The translations under genes and the position numbers were made by a program. DNA of 64,000 nucleotides from assembly GCA_933228895.1 (NCBI GenBank), contig OW121850.1:32931773-32995772 (forward strand), read 5' to 3'. Below the pieces are notes generated by a model. It searched no databases. It saw only the letters and a program-made list of their open reading frames with translations, and had not been told where the DNA came from. Within the stretch, counting starts at the first letter, position 1. The number at the start of each line of letters is the position of its first letter. The stretch is from Platycnemis pennipes (Eukaryota; Arthropoda; Insecta; Odonata; Platycnemididae). This document shows positions 25,936 through 37,465 of this stretch, piece by piece.

Positions 25936-27035
25936 TTGAATGAGCGAACTTTCGCCGTGATGAGGGGATTAATTTCCACAATCGCCATCATTGCAAGAGG
26001 GTAAAAACTGCTGCAAAAGCAATCACCGCCTGTTTTAAGCATATGGTTAAGTGAACTCTGCTGAAGGTGAAATTTTACTCAAGCAAATGAGTAGGTTTCA
26101 AAAGTTATGTTGCTGAAGGTGAAATTTTACTCAAGCAAATGAGTCAGTTTCAAAAGTTATGTTACAAAGCTTTCCGATACATTTATTTAGTATTTTCCAA
26201 GCTGTTTGAGCGTAGGGTTTTAGCGGAATTTCCTAAATACTAACACCAGGAAAGCGTGTGCCACTATAGCAAAAGCGGAGTGGATATGATGGCATATTAT
26301 AATGTAGCATCCCATATTTTTGCTACGCTTTTCTCTGCTGGAGACTGGGTAAATAATTGAAATAAATAACCAGAGAGAAACAGAAAAATCAGGGGATATC
26401 GAAGTACGTATTTTATGTGCGATTTTAGGAAAAAGATTGTTTATTTAATTATGCTGGTGATCCTCCTATTTGCATTAATTTGTATATATTTCACTTTAAA
26501 TTGATAACAAGCACATTAAAAGAGATTAGATGCATTCCGCATGAATAATCTATGTACATATAGGTTACAAGTGCTTCAGGCTTTGAGTACACATAAGTGG
26601 AAAGATGAAAGAACGAAATTGAAAATATCGTTTTGTTAGCAAAATACGCTAATCTAAATACTTAAAATTTCTTTGAATATTATGATGCTGCATTCGCTAC
26701 ACCAGTATATTTTGTAAATGACTATTAGGTGGATGGATTATGGAAGTAGAGACTGATTTTAAGTACTGAGAGGGCACTTGATTCGGAAGGCATATTTCAC
26801 ATCAGAAATGGTAAATGAATGCCGGGACCCTTCAAAACATATTTAGCAGGAGATTTGTGCTTTCGAAGGCTTGAAATTCTAGAATGAACGTCCGTAAAGC
26901 CACATTTAGCTCAAAGAAAGTTGTTCACCCCGTCATTAATTGTCTAAAACAGGACAAAAACTCCGGTTTTAGATTCATGGAAATGAGGCTTATCAGTAAA
27001 TATTTTATGGTGGCAAAGGAAAGAGATAAAACGTT
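25936..27035. other. AT-rich noncoding stretch with a 52-bp tandem duplication
   Basis: No gene is visible. The only structured feature noticed is the tandem pair at 26059-26162. Confidence 0.5.
26059..26162 (+). repeat. 52-bp tandem duplication, two copies
   Basis: The unit beginning TGCTGAAGGTGAAATTTTAC and ending TTTCAAAAGTTATGT occurs at 26059-26110 and again at 26111-26162, exactly adjacent. The copies differ only where one has GAGTAGG and the other GAGTCAG (two bases). The near-identity suggests a recent duplication. Confidence 0.9.
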
Positions 27036-27365
27036 AATTATGAGAAATCTTTGAGACCGCGAATAGCAGTAGGGGCAAGAAAAGGAGTGACGAGAAAATG
27101 GTAAGCGAGTCACGTTCGATACTCATTTAAATAAGGAGGGAAACGTTAAATAAGAATGGCGGAGGTTTGGAAAGGGGCACGAGGGAGAATGGAAGGAGGA
27201 GCAGAACAAAGTCTTTGCGCTGCGAGAGCTGGGAGGGCAGACGTAATCGAATTAAGACTGGGATTCGATGGTCGCAGAGAAGCTAACATTTTGAGCGGAG
27301 ACGAGATTAAAGCGCTATAAAGCATGGCAGGCAGTGAGGTTGGGACCCGGCTGAGGACATGGATG
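27036..27365 (+). other. purine-rich island with a TATA-like box
   Basis: G+A-rich + strand (GGAGGAGCAGAAC, GAGAGCTGGGAGGG). At about 27313-27321 it contains CTATAAAGC, a TATA-like sequence, and a 62-codon + frame begins at the ATG at 27359. The frame's product resembles nothing I know. The promoter reading rests on one short motif. Confidence 0.4.
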
Positions 27366-28076
27366 ACAAAGCCTTTGCCTTAGATTTAAGTACGAACGCC
27401 GGTGTGTCAGAAATGTGTAAACGTTATTCATTCCAAATGGGGAAGACACGAAAAAAGAGTACGAAGGATGTAGCGTCGATTCATTACCCCGGTACCCGTA
27501 CTTCAGGCTGTATATATATTTGTCATGGCCTAGTCAAGTTAGCGTGAAAAGCACATATATCTCAGGCTTTTGTCTCCACCAAAGATTCGGCCAAAGCGGC
27601 CTTCTGAGGTACATTCTTTCTTGATGCAGGAGAAAGTCAACGACAGTGAAAGTAAATGAGCGGAAAAGATAAGCGTTGGACGGATACTAAAGTGGCAAAC
27701 AACCGTAGTAACTTTTTTTGTGAGACAATAACCCTTCTTTATTTTTTTAAAACAAAGTACGGAAGTCCTTCAAGCCTCTTGGGTTTACCGAGTGCCTGTT
27801 TAAGGGCTTTTCAGAGGAATACTTTCCGAGAAATTTTCTTAGGTTAAACTCATATTAATAACATTTAAAATAGGTAATAAAATCCTGTACACTCAAAATT
27901 TAATAAATGGAAATTCGAGGTACACTATTTTCTTAATTAATCGCCCACAAAATTTTCTAACGAATTTTATGATTAATAATGTTTTATAATATGTAATTAT
28001 ATATATATTCACTAATGATGTAATTGAAAATTCAGTGATTTTCACGATCAATAAAATCAGAAATTAATTAAATGAT

Positions 28077-28123
28077 AAATTAACCTAATTTGTTAATTAA
28101 TAACAAATTAACCTAATTTGTTA
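28077..28123. repeat. 28-bp partial tandem repeat with internal palindrome
   Basis: AAATTAACCTAATTTGTTA occurs at 28077-28095 and 28105-28123, a period of 28 bp. The second copy also forms a palindrome, AACAAATTA-ACC-TAATTTGTT. A small AT-rich tandem repeat. Confidence 0.7.
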
Positions 28124-30431
28124 TTCATTATCAAGAGAGGAACCTATGGCTGTAGCGATAATAGTATTTCTAATAATGTCACATACCGACAGCGAATTCA
28201 TAATATTTTCATCATGCATGAGAAAAAAGAATGAAAATAGTACTAAATACCATTACCGATGATCACAGCATTACATTTTTACTTTAATAGAGAACTTCAG
28301 CGAGCTAAATCGTTCATAAACTCAGTATTCCGAACAATTTGCGCTAAGAGACGGTATCAAAGTATAAATAACTTTTCATTTATGTTCGTTTCAACGGAAC
28401 ATTTTGAACACAATATCTAGTTTTTTAAGGTGAATAAATTCCGGGATTTGGTTTGAGGTAATGACTAGAGTAGTGGCCTCCCACCTCAAGTATTAGTTAA
28501 AAAAAGTGTTATACGTCAAGGCTGTATACCATGAAAATAGTAACTAATCACAACTGAAGACATCCGTATTCACGCGTGAATAAGGCCTTGCCCTGCTTAC
28601 AACAGAAATCTGAAAGCAAATATTGGCGAAGATAATGAACCAGGACCAGCATAAAAGGAATATATCGCCAGTAAACTGAATCACCTCAAAATTGTGACTT
28701 AAATACACACCGATTATGACGGATTTTTTAAAAGTAATAAGTTCTATGTTCAAAGACACACGTGGCGACCTCTCATAAAAAATAATGAAACCACGAGGAA
28801 TTTCGGAGAAAACCAGGAGTGGTTGCGTCAAGAAAATACCGGAGGAACTCAATTTATATTCACTCTCACTCCAAAGCAACTATGGAGGAGTTGGGAATAT
28901 GTTGTTACTCATACGATCACTTTTGAGATGGAAGTTTCCCTTTGTGCACAGCAACTGCAATCGTACAGCGCTAACGCATGGCTTGGTAGCAATTTTAGAA
29001 GCAAATTTGTGTGTTGTACTCTATTAGACACAATTGAAAGGATACCTGTCTCATTTTGGTCAATGTATTAACCTGCCCCACGCTATCTTCATATTTTTGC
29101 TTGATGTTTGAGCAAACGGAAAGATCTAAAATTATATTTGAAATTTAAAAAATATGATACGGAATTATTTCTCATTTTAACGGATTTTTGTGCCTCAACC
29201 ATAAATACATTCTTTAAAAATAGGAGTTATTGGATTTTTACTAAAGAAAGTGAACAGTATATCTTAATGTAATTGTTTAAAATAAACCTGTTATTTTGTT
29301 AATTAGGCTACCTTTGGTGGTATCATGTTTTTTCCATTGTTGTGAATTTCTTCATTCGTTAGAAGCATTAACCATGTTTTTTGATGGTAGCGTTACTACA
29401 GGTAAATGCTCCTTCAAGACTATCTAAAATTACTCATAGATTGTCATCAATCATTGTAATAGCATTTTGTTGCCGAGTAATTAATATATTATACATTTAT
29501 ATTATTATTAATTTGTTACATAGCATTAGTGACACAGTATGGCCCACTTACCGGAATATTTGAATAAAAATATGCAATTGACGAATATTCGTTTATATTT
29601 ATACTACATGAATTTAATTTAAGGCAATAAACGATTATCATGTTTTCGACTTCTTCACAATGAAGTCTTTCACGAGAATCTTCTTAAGCTGGTGGGTCAC
29701 TACTTTTCTAATCTGTTTAATTGTGCCAGAATTCGCACTCTTGGGATGTAAGTTTAATTTTGGGAAAGAGAAATTAGTCGGAAGACACATATGTGGTGAA
29801 TATTGAATGGTGCACTATTGCAACCTGTCTGTGACCCAGGAGTTGATGATCCATTGCCACTGTGAATACTGAATGGAAATATATACTGCTAAAAGGATAT
29901 TTTTCTGACAATATCATCGCTAAAATGGAGATCTCTTTTAATAACTTTTTGCAGAGAGCCTCGAAAACAGGTTTTGAGCTTCATTCACCCTGGTCTAAGA
30001 ATCTATTTTTGTTTTAGATTTGTAAATGATTTTTGAAGCTGAATTGGTTAGCATTTAAAATATTTCTTAACTACGTTCAATCTATCTCCAACGATATGTA
30101 AATTACTTATTTATTTGTACTTAAAAATCCAAAAAACACAAAAGAAACATACAGGTGTTTCAAATGGCTTTTAGGTAAGTATCATTTAAAAGTTATGCAA
30201 CCAAAAAATGCACATCATGAATCAATTTCACTTCTAATGAGGAATCGAATCAAAAAGCGATGAAATTTACTCTGTAACTTTTCTTTTTCGTGGATAGAAA
30301 ATAGTTTGTTTCACAAGGCATCCTTAAGGAACAAGTATTAAATATCAAATGACATCGCGAATATTTGCCATAGTAATTACCATGGTGAATATGATGGATG
30401 CACAAGACAGGACTGAAGTAAGCTACAAGCT

Positions 30432-30481
30432 AACAGGTGGATAAGAAAAAGAATGAAACAGGTGGATAAGAAAAAGAATGA
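30432..30481 (+). repeat. perfect 25-bp tandem duplication
   Basis: A 25-bp unit beginning AACAGGTGGATAAGAAAAAG and ending AATGA occurs twice without interruption or mismatch, at 30432-30456 and 30457-30481. Confidence 0.9.
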
Positions 30482-31584
30482 ATCGCACATTTGATATACA
30501 TATGTTAGAAATAAGTAATTGCCGTAACTTTTGTGCACAAATATAATATATTCGCCGTAGGCATCTGAAGCAAGTGTCCAGAAACACTTGAAATTATATT
30601 TAAGTGTTCCTTTTCACTAATAAGTTGCCATTTAGAAAATCTCTGTGTATTTTAGAAACCTACCTCTCATAAAGAACCTAGCAACTTTCCTCAACACAAA
30701 ACTCTCGAGTGCATTAGAATAATATTACCTCTTGACCTTTTGAGCTGCTTTTTTATACCCGTTTCTTGTGCTCGTTTTGAGAATAATTCCAGATTTACCC
30801 TGTTGAGTACCTTTCAAAGCCTCCTAGCTCAAACAAAAGATACTAACAATTGGTTCCCTGCTAAGTTATTTTGCATAGTCTTAATGACAACCCTTCAGCT
30901 GCAATCAATTGGTGCAATAATCTGGAGTCGAAATTTGTCATTTTAAATTTCTATCTTGAATATCTGTAGTGTCATTATTTACAGACGAAAGCACAGTAAC
31001 ATTCTTTCAAGAATTTGAAAAATCGATTCCTCGCCAACTGATATTACGACTAGGTGTATTCTAAATTAATCATTTTGATGGAATTGAGTGGTGTTGGAAG
31101 GAGTAACAAACTGGGAATTGAATGAGGCACTTGTATGATGAAATATTATCTGGTAGGGAGAATGCTAATTAAGCGGGCTTGAGGGAGGAGAGGCTACGCA
31201 TTTCACATGGAGGGACGTGATTGGAGACAGGGAGACAGGGAGTCGAGGAGTCAAGAGAAGAGCTGGAAAATATGAAGCAATTAGTCACAGAACATTTTCA
31301 CTGATAAATGACTTCAATGAACTAAACGTACCCAAAACGACACAGGAAACCCTTCATTGGCGATTACCGCTTGGATGCTTAAATTAGATCCTGTAGTGAA
31401 AATAAAGTGAAACACCAATTCAATGAACAGCGGTCCACATCGGCGAAATATCTCCCGATCGAAGAGTTATAATTCCACCTTGGAGAGCTGAGAAGGCAAT
31501 AAAATGATCGAAATTTTGGAGAAAAACCAGAAATGTAAACAATAAAAATCATCGGATATAAAATGGAGGAAAAATTCATCAAAA

Positions 31585-32290
31585 ATATCGATGCCGGAAG
31601 GAGGTGGGCATAAAATGTTTTTAAATGGACCCGGAGAGGGAGAGAATATGGCAGTTTTTTTCCCGGAGAATCGAGAGGTATGAGAGGGGTAGGAACTAAG
31701 AGACGAGCTTCGTACACCATTGAGATCGACGGGCTCTACGGAAAAATCGAAAAGGGACGGGTGCATGGTGAAAGCTGGAGCGGAAAGGAGTTGGAGAGGA
31801 TGGGAAGGGATGTGCGGATGGCTGTTCAATCGCGGTAGAGGCAGCGGACAATGATTTATTGGAGGCGAGAACAGATGCCGTCCGAAATTTCCATCGCCTG
31901 CGAGTTATGATGGCTCATAAAGCCCTTGTTTAGCACCCGGGCCCACTGTTACCCACTTGCGCGCATCAATAATTCCGAGGCATTGGAAAAAAATTGAGGG
32001 GCAAGAGTAGGTAAGGGACGCGGTGGGGTTGGGTGAGGACGGAGCCGTCAGAGGACGGAGATTAAAAGAACGGAGAGGGCATGTGATGCGACGACGGCGA
32101 ATGAGATGTAGGCCACTGCGCCGGGGTGGAAGGTGTGAACTTGAGAGTGCATAACGGTGAAACGGGGCGAATGGCAGAAATTTTGGAGCCTAACTTGTTT
32201 TCGAATACCCCCTCTCATCCATCCATTCCGGTGAACTTGATGGTTTTTAGAGGACCGATTCGACACCAGTGACCGACAATTTTCCCGGAG
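31585..32290 (+). other. purine-rich island
   Basis: G+A-rich + strand with CpG, for example GGACCCGGAGAGGGAGAGAA near 31627 and GGAGTTGGAGAGGATGGGAA near 31788. Minus-strand frames of 113 and 120 codons overlap in different frames and are low complexity. Confidence 0.55.
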
Positions 32291-33072
32291 TGATTCCGCG
32301 ATGAAAATATTATTTGAATGTCTAAAGCAAAAAATACAAAAAAGTCTATTTCATTTGCAACGTGGGAGAAAGGCAAAGGATATTTTTCTCTCTAAAAATT
32401 GTTCTCTTAATTGTTCTTTCATGACCATCCCAGTTTCAACGAAGTTCAAGTTAATTTTAATATTCTCAAATGAAAATTGGAAATGTAGCAAATTACATTG
32501 TAACTGCAATGCTCATGAAATAATGGTTCTTGACTAAGAAATAATTTCAATTCCGTGAATTTATTTTTCATTAAGCCACTTAAGAGTCTCCATGTCTCTA
32601 CGTGCATGGGGACTCCGTATATGATCCGTATTTTATCATCTAGCCCTTATGGTACTTAACGGAATATATGTACAATGGCCCGGTATAACCATATGAAAAC
32701 ATACCTCTTTGTACGTATAAAGGTTCTACAAGGTATTCTGTGAGATACTACAACGGCGTATGGCATAGGGTTGTAGGTTACCAGGCTTAAAGTTATTTTG
32801 ACATTGAGGTCTTCTTTCATGGCAACAATCAGACCTCTTCATGGAATGTCCCAGACAGTAAGTATATATTACAAGTAAATAAAGCTCTAAGAAAAATATG
32901 TCATTGGAATATATGACCATGTTAGATACAGGCTTCAACTAAAGAATGGTTTAAAAATTACTTTTTCAGAATATTCTACAAAATATGAAACTATAGAAGA
33001 CTCGATAAATGAATTTTAATGACCCATTGAATAAACCCTAAAAAAAGAAGCACTGAGTTACACTATTTTATT

Positions 33073-33124
33073 TCTGTTTTAAGGAAGGTTTCGCATTGTC
33101 GTCGCAAACATTCCTTAAAACAGA
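33073..33124. repeat. 52-bp near-palindrome
   Basis: TCTGTTTTAAGGAA at 33073-33086 is exactly complementary to TTCCTTAAAACAGA at 33111-33124. Pairing continues imperfectly inward through GTTT/AAAC towards a short CpG-containing centre. It could be a palindromic MITE remnant, a hairpin RNA precursor or a dyad site. Confidence 0.65.
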
Positions 33125-33694
33125 GGTCATCACTCAGGAGAACCAATCTCATGTGAAATAGAAAATTGATGAGTGAAATTTTACAGGTACACAATAAGTA
33201 GTGCCTAAGAGCATTTCATTCAAGTTTTTAGGGCTAAAGCCACAAGAAGTATGAAGGGTTACAGTCCTAGGACCAAAATTACACACAATAAAATTATGGA
33301 CTGTGAAGCAAAACATTTCATTTTGACTATCTACCAAACAGAAAACAATGTAATTTTTCTTAATAAATGAACTATGATAATTAGTATCCTGGAGTTTCAC
33401 TAACTCCATACTCATCAGCAAGCGCCATTTTGCCCCTAGATTCTCATTAGGGGCATATCGGTGATCTTACTTTAGATACGATTATGAAAGTTTATAAAGG
33501 GCACAGAATCAATAAATTGCAGGGAATAAGTATAAATAACTTAAGAAAATATACTATCTTGTAGCTGTCAATGAAATTTGAAAAACTTTACATTTCGTTG
33601 CTCAACCTTTTTCATACAGATTTCTTCCCAAGAAAGAGAAGAATTTCGTTAATATGAAGATGTTGGCCGATAGAATAATCAACTGCTGCGAGGG

Positions 33695-33735
33695 CTGCGA
33701 CAAACCAATCCTAGGATTGTTGACAGGTGATGATT
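33695..33735 (-). repeat. dispersed repeat core, copy 2 (reverse orientation)
   Basis: Read on the minus strand this gives AATCATCACCTGTCAA, then CAATCCTAGGATTGGTTTG and TCGCAG, matching copy 1 at 24321-24352 across the core and with an ATCATC-like sequence on the same side. Opposite orientation and a distance of 9.4 kb point to a dispersed element rather than local duplication. Confidence 0.6.
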
Positions 33736-34755
33736 ACTCAACGGGCCTTTTAAATAATATAATTAATAATATAACTATGGCGCACAAGAATTAATTCCGT
33801 CCAGATATGTTTTAAGACGCTGTCTACCTGCAGATTGAAGCGACGATCTCTATTTCTATGGTAGTCTCTAAATATTAGAAAGCGTTGCCGCTGCCTTATG
33901 CTCAAATATTTTAAACGTACAGAACGCGTGCATCACTTATATTTAAATTTAATAAATGGCAAGACATTAAGTGGATTCCATGAGAATTTGTGTAAATTTT
34001 ATGACTTACAGAACGATTCACGAGTTGTAGTCGTCCTCTCGGCAAGTTTAAGGAAATGTATTGAAGTAGATTACCAGGGGCAACAAACTTCGCCGTTGCT
34101 CGCGGCTCGTGATATCCGTGGAGTATTAGCGAGGGCACCCTTTCCAATTACGGGGTCCTGCGGAAGTGGGAAAAATTATTTCGGAATGGAAACAGAATTA
34201 AGTACAAGAAAATATCCCGTGAAGAGGTTAAAAAAGATTAACCGCGGAATAAGCCATAAGCTCTGAGGAAATTCATTCTTACTTTACTAGAAAATGATGA
34301 ATTTAAATTATATATGAGTTTAAGTTTTAACAACTTATGATCCTTAAATTTAAGTATCATGACGAGAACGATTTTTTTGATTAATTTCATGACATTTTCT
34401 GATTATATACTCCCGAAAATTCAAATTTGCTCCGCAGCGACATATGGAGTCAGAGCTACATTACTTCAATCTTACCTCAAGCCTTACACCAATACAAAAC
34501 GTGATAAGAGGAACTACTTCTACAGTAACATTTATTACTGATGATGATTCAGCGTATACAACTACGAAAACATGCATACCCCGTTTCAAAATTTACTCAA
34601 ATGAAGGGAAATACAAACATATTCATTTATTATGCACTAAGCAAAAAAATTGTGTCACTATTTCGTGAAATCTTATTCTGGACTAAAACATTTCACTGAA
34701 ATACAGATAAAAATTAACAAACAGCTCAGGGCTAAAAGCAGGTCGGAATACATAA

Positions 34756-35115
34756 ACATAGAAGTTCCTGGTGCAAAGAGAGAAAAAATGGGTTTTCGGA
34801 GAGGAACGGGGGAGAGAAGGATTAAGGATGGGAGTAGGATATCAGCTGGCAAATACGCAGAAGAGCGAGGAGTAGAAAGTCGATGGATGCGAGTCAGGGT
34901 AGAGTTGAGATGGGGAAGGGGATAAGCGGGGCCTTCACGCCCCAAATCGCTTCGGAATGGATATGGCCCCAACGTCGGTGTCAGTGAGGTAACCGCCCTT
35001 CAGATCGAAGGGTGGGAGAGGGGGAGGGCGGCGCCAAAGCTCATCCAGGCAATTGGATTGATACATCGCCATCGATAAAGAGCGGATTTGCATCTGACAC
35101 GGAAGAAGGCGAGTG
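34756..35115 (+). other. purine-rich island
   Basis: G+A-rich with CpG (GGAGAGGAACGGGGGAGAGA near 34797; GGGTGGGAGAGGGGGAGGGC near 35010). Frames of 60-105 codons on both strands overlap in different frames. It includes the short SINE-head-like match at 34965-34992. Confidence 0.5.
34965..34992 (+). repeat. possible SINE head fragment
   Basis: GGCCCCAACGTCGGTG followed by GTGAGGTAA matches the head of the SINE at 38048-38069 (GGCCCCAGCGTCGGTGAGGTAA), with one substitution and a 6-bp insertion. The similarity stops after GGTAA, so this is either a truncated copy or a chance match. Confidence 0.35.
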
Positions 35116-36430
35116 GAGTAGCGAGGCACACAAAATTTATCAAAATTTCCGATGTAGTTTGGGATACATTAGCTTTTCCCTCCATGGAATGTGATGAAAA
35201 TAGTGCCTTAGATAGGTCGTTTGATAAAAATCTAGACACCAGTAAAATATTTGAGCGTATAGAATGTAGACTTAAGAGCTTAAACTTTGGTACAGCACGC
35301 ATGAAAGGATATAGCATAGATTAAAATGACGTTTTTTCACTGACCCTCATGGCTAAGTTTTACAAAAAAACCACTCCAAAAAAATCCGAGGATTCTCGCG
35401 AAATCAAGTGGAATTTGTACATTCTGAAGTAATACACGTGAAAGTTTCCACAAAATAAAATTTTACTCCGACCCAGAATTAAATGTTGATACATTACCTT
35501 CAGGTGGTACACCTGAAGAAAATGTATCAACATTTGATGTATCAACATAAGATAACGTATCAACATTTGATGTATCAACATAAGATAACGTATCAACATT
35601 TGTAACCCGGTTCGAAGGAAAAATATAGTTTGTGGAAAATTGTACGTGCATTATTTCAGCATAAAACAACCTCAATTTCACTGTTTACATTCAAATTTGC
35701 AAGTTCAATGCAAATTCATTCAAGCACAATAAAGTATTGCTATGTATTGCTTTGCAGTGTTGTCATTTACTAGCGCATTTAATACCTATAGTGAGTGTCG
35801 TTTCCCGCGGACTTGTTAAAAAAAACTCTCTCTCTAATATGTGAATTACTTCCAAGGCAAGCTTAAATGAAATTAATAATCCGCTCATTGAAACTGATGT
35901 GTATGATTGAAATATATTCTCTGTTGAGTAGTTTTTATCGATATAGGTGTAGTAAAATATCATTTTACTCTCATCAGATGATCACAGATTTTCTAAATAC
36001 TTTCCCATGAATTTTATTCAATGAACTACACAACATCTTTTCATCCTCGTCACGTCGAATATTCGCAAAGCCTATTAGTACTGTTGAGATAACATCTAAA
36101 CTTAATTCCGCACAGTGAAAGTCTTCATAAAGTTACTATCCAGCATTTCCCTAGCACCCTAGCATGAGGGCTCAACATTTACTTACAGCCAGCGTAAATT
36201 GTTAGGTAACCTCACCTATAACTGCTTGTAGTTTTTCCCTGCATGTTAGGAATTGGTTCAAAATAGATTCATTTACTCTCAGCTGGTATATTGACTCAAC
36301 AGAAGGGGAGAGAGCGAATAAATTATGAAAAACATGGCCTTATAAACTTCAACACCGAGCCTTTAGCCGATTTATTCTTTCACTCCAGAAAGTTGAATAG
36401 AATTACTCGCGGATGTCCGCCGAGGATAAA
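35116..36430. other. AT-rich noncoding stretch with a composite repeat
   Basis: AT-rich and without a credible gene. The composite palindrome plus minisatellite at 35481-35601 is the notable content. Confidence 0.5.
35481..35601. repeat. palindrome fused to a 33-bp minisatellite built on GTATCAACAT
   Basis: AAATGTTGATACATT (35481-35495) and AATGTATCAACATTT (35521-35535) are perfect complements, and inside them TTCAGGTG pairs with CACCTGAA around a 3-nt centre. Immediately after the right arm, a 33-bp unit starting GATGTATCAACATAAGATAA occurs twice (35536-35568, 35569-35601) without mismatch. The motif YGTATCAACAT therefore recurs five times on the + strand and once inverted. Because the period is 33, every frame stays open; the minus frame at 35463-35681 reads a NVDTLSYVDTS repeat. 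No evidence shows that it is translated. Confidence 0.85.
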
Positions 36431-36434
36431 CTTT

Positions 36435-37465
36435 CAAAAGACTCCTCTGGGCCACAAAATAAAACGTGGGCGTGTGAAATGGAAGGAGGGAGAGAGAAAG
36501 AAATCGAGGAAGAGGAGGAAAAGAATTATGGCTGGAGAAAACATAGGATTTATACACATGTGAAGGTGAAAAGTTGAATTTATATTTCGACTCGCGGGAA
36601 AGGTGGAGCGGCTTGAACGTGAAGGGAATTCGGGAGAAGGCATACGTACATATATGGCTGGATGGGTATTTTTTTCATCGGCTGGGACGCAGCGGGGGGT
36701 AGTGAAGACGTCACGGCTCGCCAAGGGTAGGAGAAGAAGAGAAAGCGGATGGAAAAAAGGTAAAGCTAAGATAAAAGGGAGAGTGGCGGTGAAAAAAATG
36801 TACATATAGCGTAGGAGAGGCGTATTATTACATTTACTTTTTTTCGAGTCGTGAGACGTGAAGGGTAAAAGTTTTCCTTTCGTGGGTTGTGGGCCACCGG
36901 TTGTATGTGTGTGCGTGTGTGAGATGGATGTGCGTGCCATGGTACGTGAGTGGGCGAGTGAGAGACCTTTATCGAAGAAACCGTGTGAGCGTTAGCACGA
37001 CGCGGCGCGTGAGACCGGGGCGTGGTTGAGCTCTGGGGTGAGGTGAGAAGGGTGAGTGAAGGCAGGGAGCAAAAAGAGAGAGAGAGAAAGAGAATGGGAG
37101 GAAATCGAGGGAAAGGGAACTTAAGAGTTGAAGAAGACGAAGAGTGGACAGTGAGCGAGGAGTGGTCCACGAAAAAAGGACCTATCCTCGTGAGAAAAAA
37201 AAAACTGCCCTACTCCGAGAGCAAGCGTTATTCTTCCATCCTAAAGAAAATATTACCGAAGGAAAGTTTTTCATATTTTTCCTCCCCAGCCACCCGAAAG
37301 AAATAGACCTTACCTCGAGGGTGCTGGCTTTTGCCTCGGAGACTTGGAGATTTAAGTGGTGTCAAAGGAGGAAGCGTTATTCGGAGAATAAGAAAACTGG
37401 CTTCTTGAATTTTTCCCGTTCGTTCAAGAACGCCGGTCTACCTTCTTTCTCCCCAACTCTCTCTC
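36435..37465 (+). other. large purine-rich island
   Basis: About 1 kb, G+A-rich on the + strand in two segments (about 36475-36790 and 37000-37160), with a GT-rich stretch near 36903-36925 and a GAGA run near 37077-37090. Minus-strand frames of 134 and 168 codons are Ser/Thr/Pro/His/Leu low complexity and are not called. CpG is frequent. Confidence 0.55.

Larger units (their letters stand above)
27366..31580. other. AT-rich noncoding stretch
   Basis: Over 4 kb of AT-rich sequence with no credible gene. Frames of 60-111 codons at 27656, 28544, 28785, 28823, 29381 and 30740 have no recognisable motifs. It holds the repeats at 28077-28123 and 30432-30481 described below. Confidence 0.5.
32291..34755. 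other. AT-rich noncoding stretch
   Basis: No supported gene. It includes an imperfect palindrome at 32584-32615 (GAGTCTCCATG/CATGGGGACTC), the palindrome at 33073-33124 and repeat core copy 2 at 33695-33735. The + frame at 33898-34266 (122 codons) has reasonable composition but no motif I can name. Confidence 0.45.

Noticed and set aside
33898..34266. 122-codon plus-strand open frame with ordinary composition
   Set aside because: No motif or family recognised; no splice or promoter context to support it.
35481..35601. CRISPR-like array
   Set aside because: The repeats are directly adjacent with no unique spacers and the sequence context is eukaryotic.
36434..36940. 168-codon minus-strand open frame
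   Set aside because: Low-complexity product of a purine-rich + strand.
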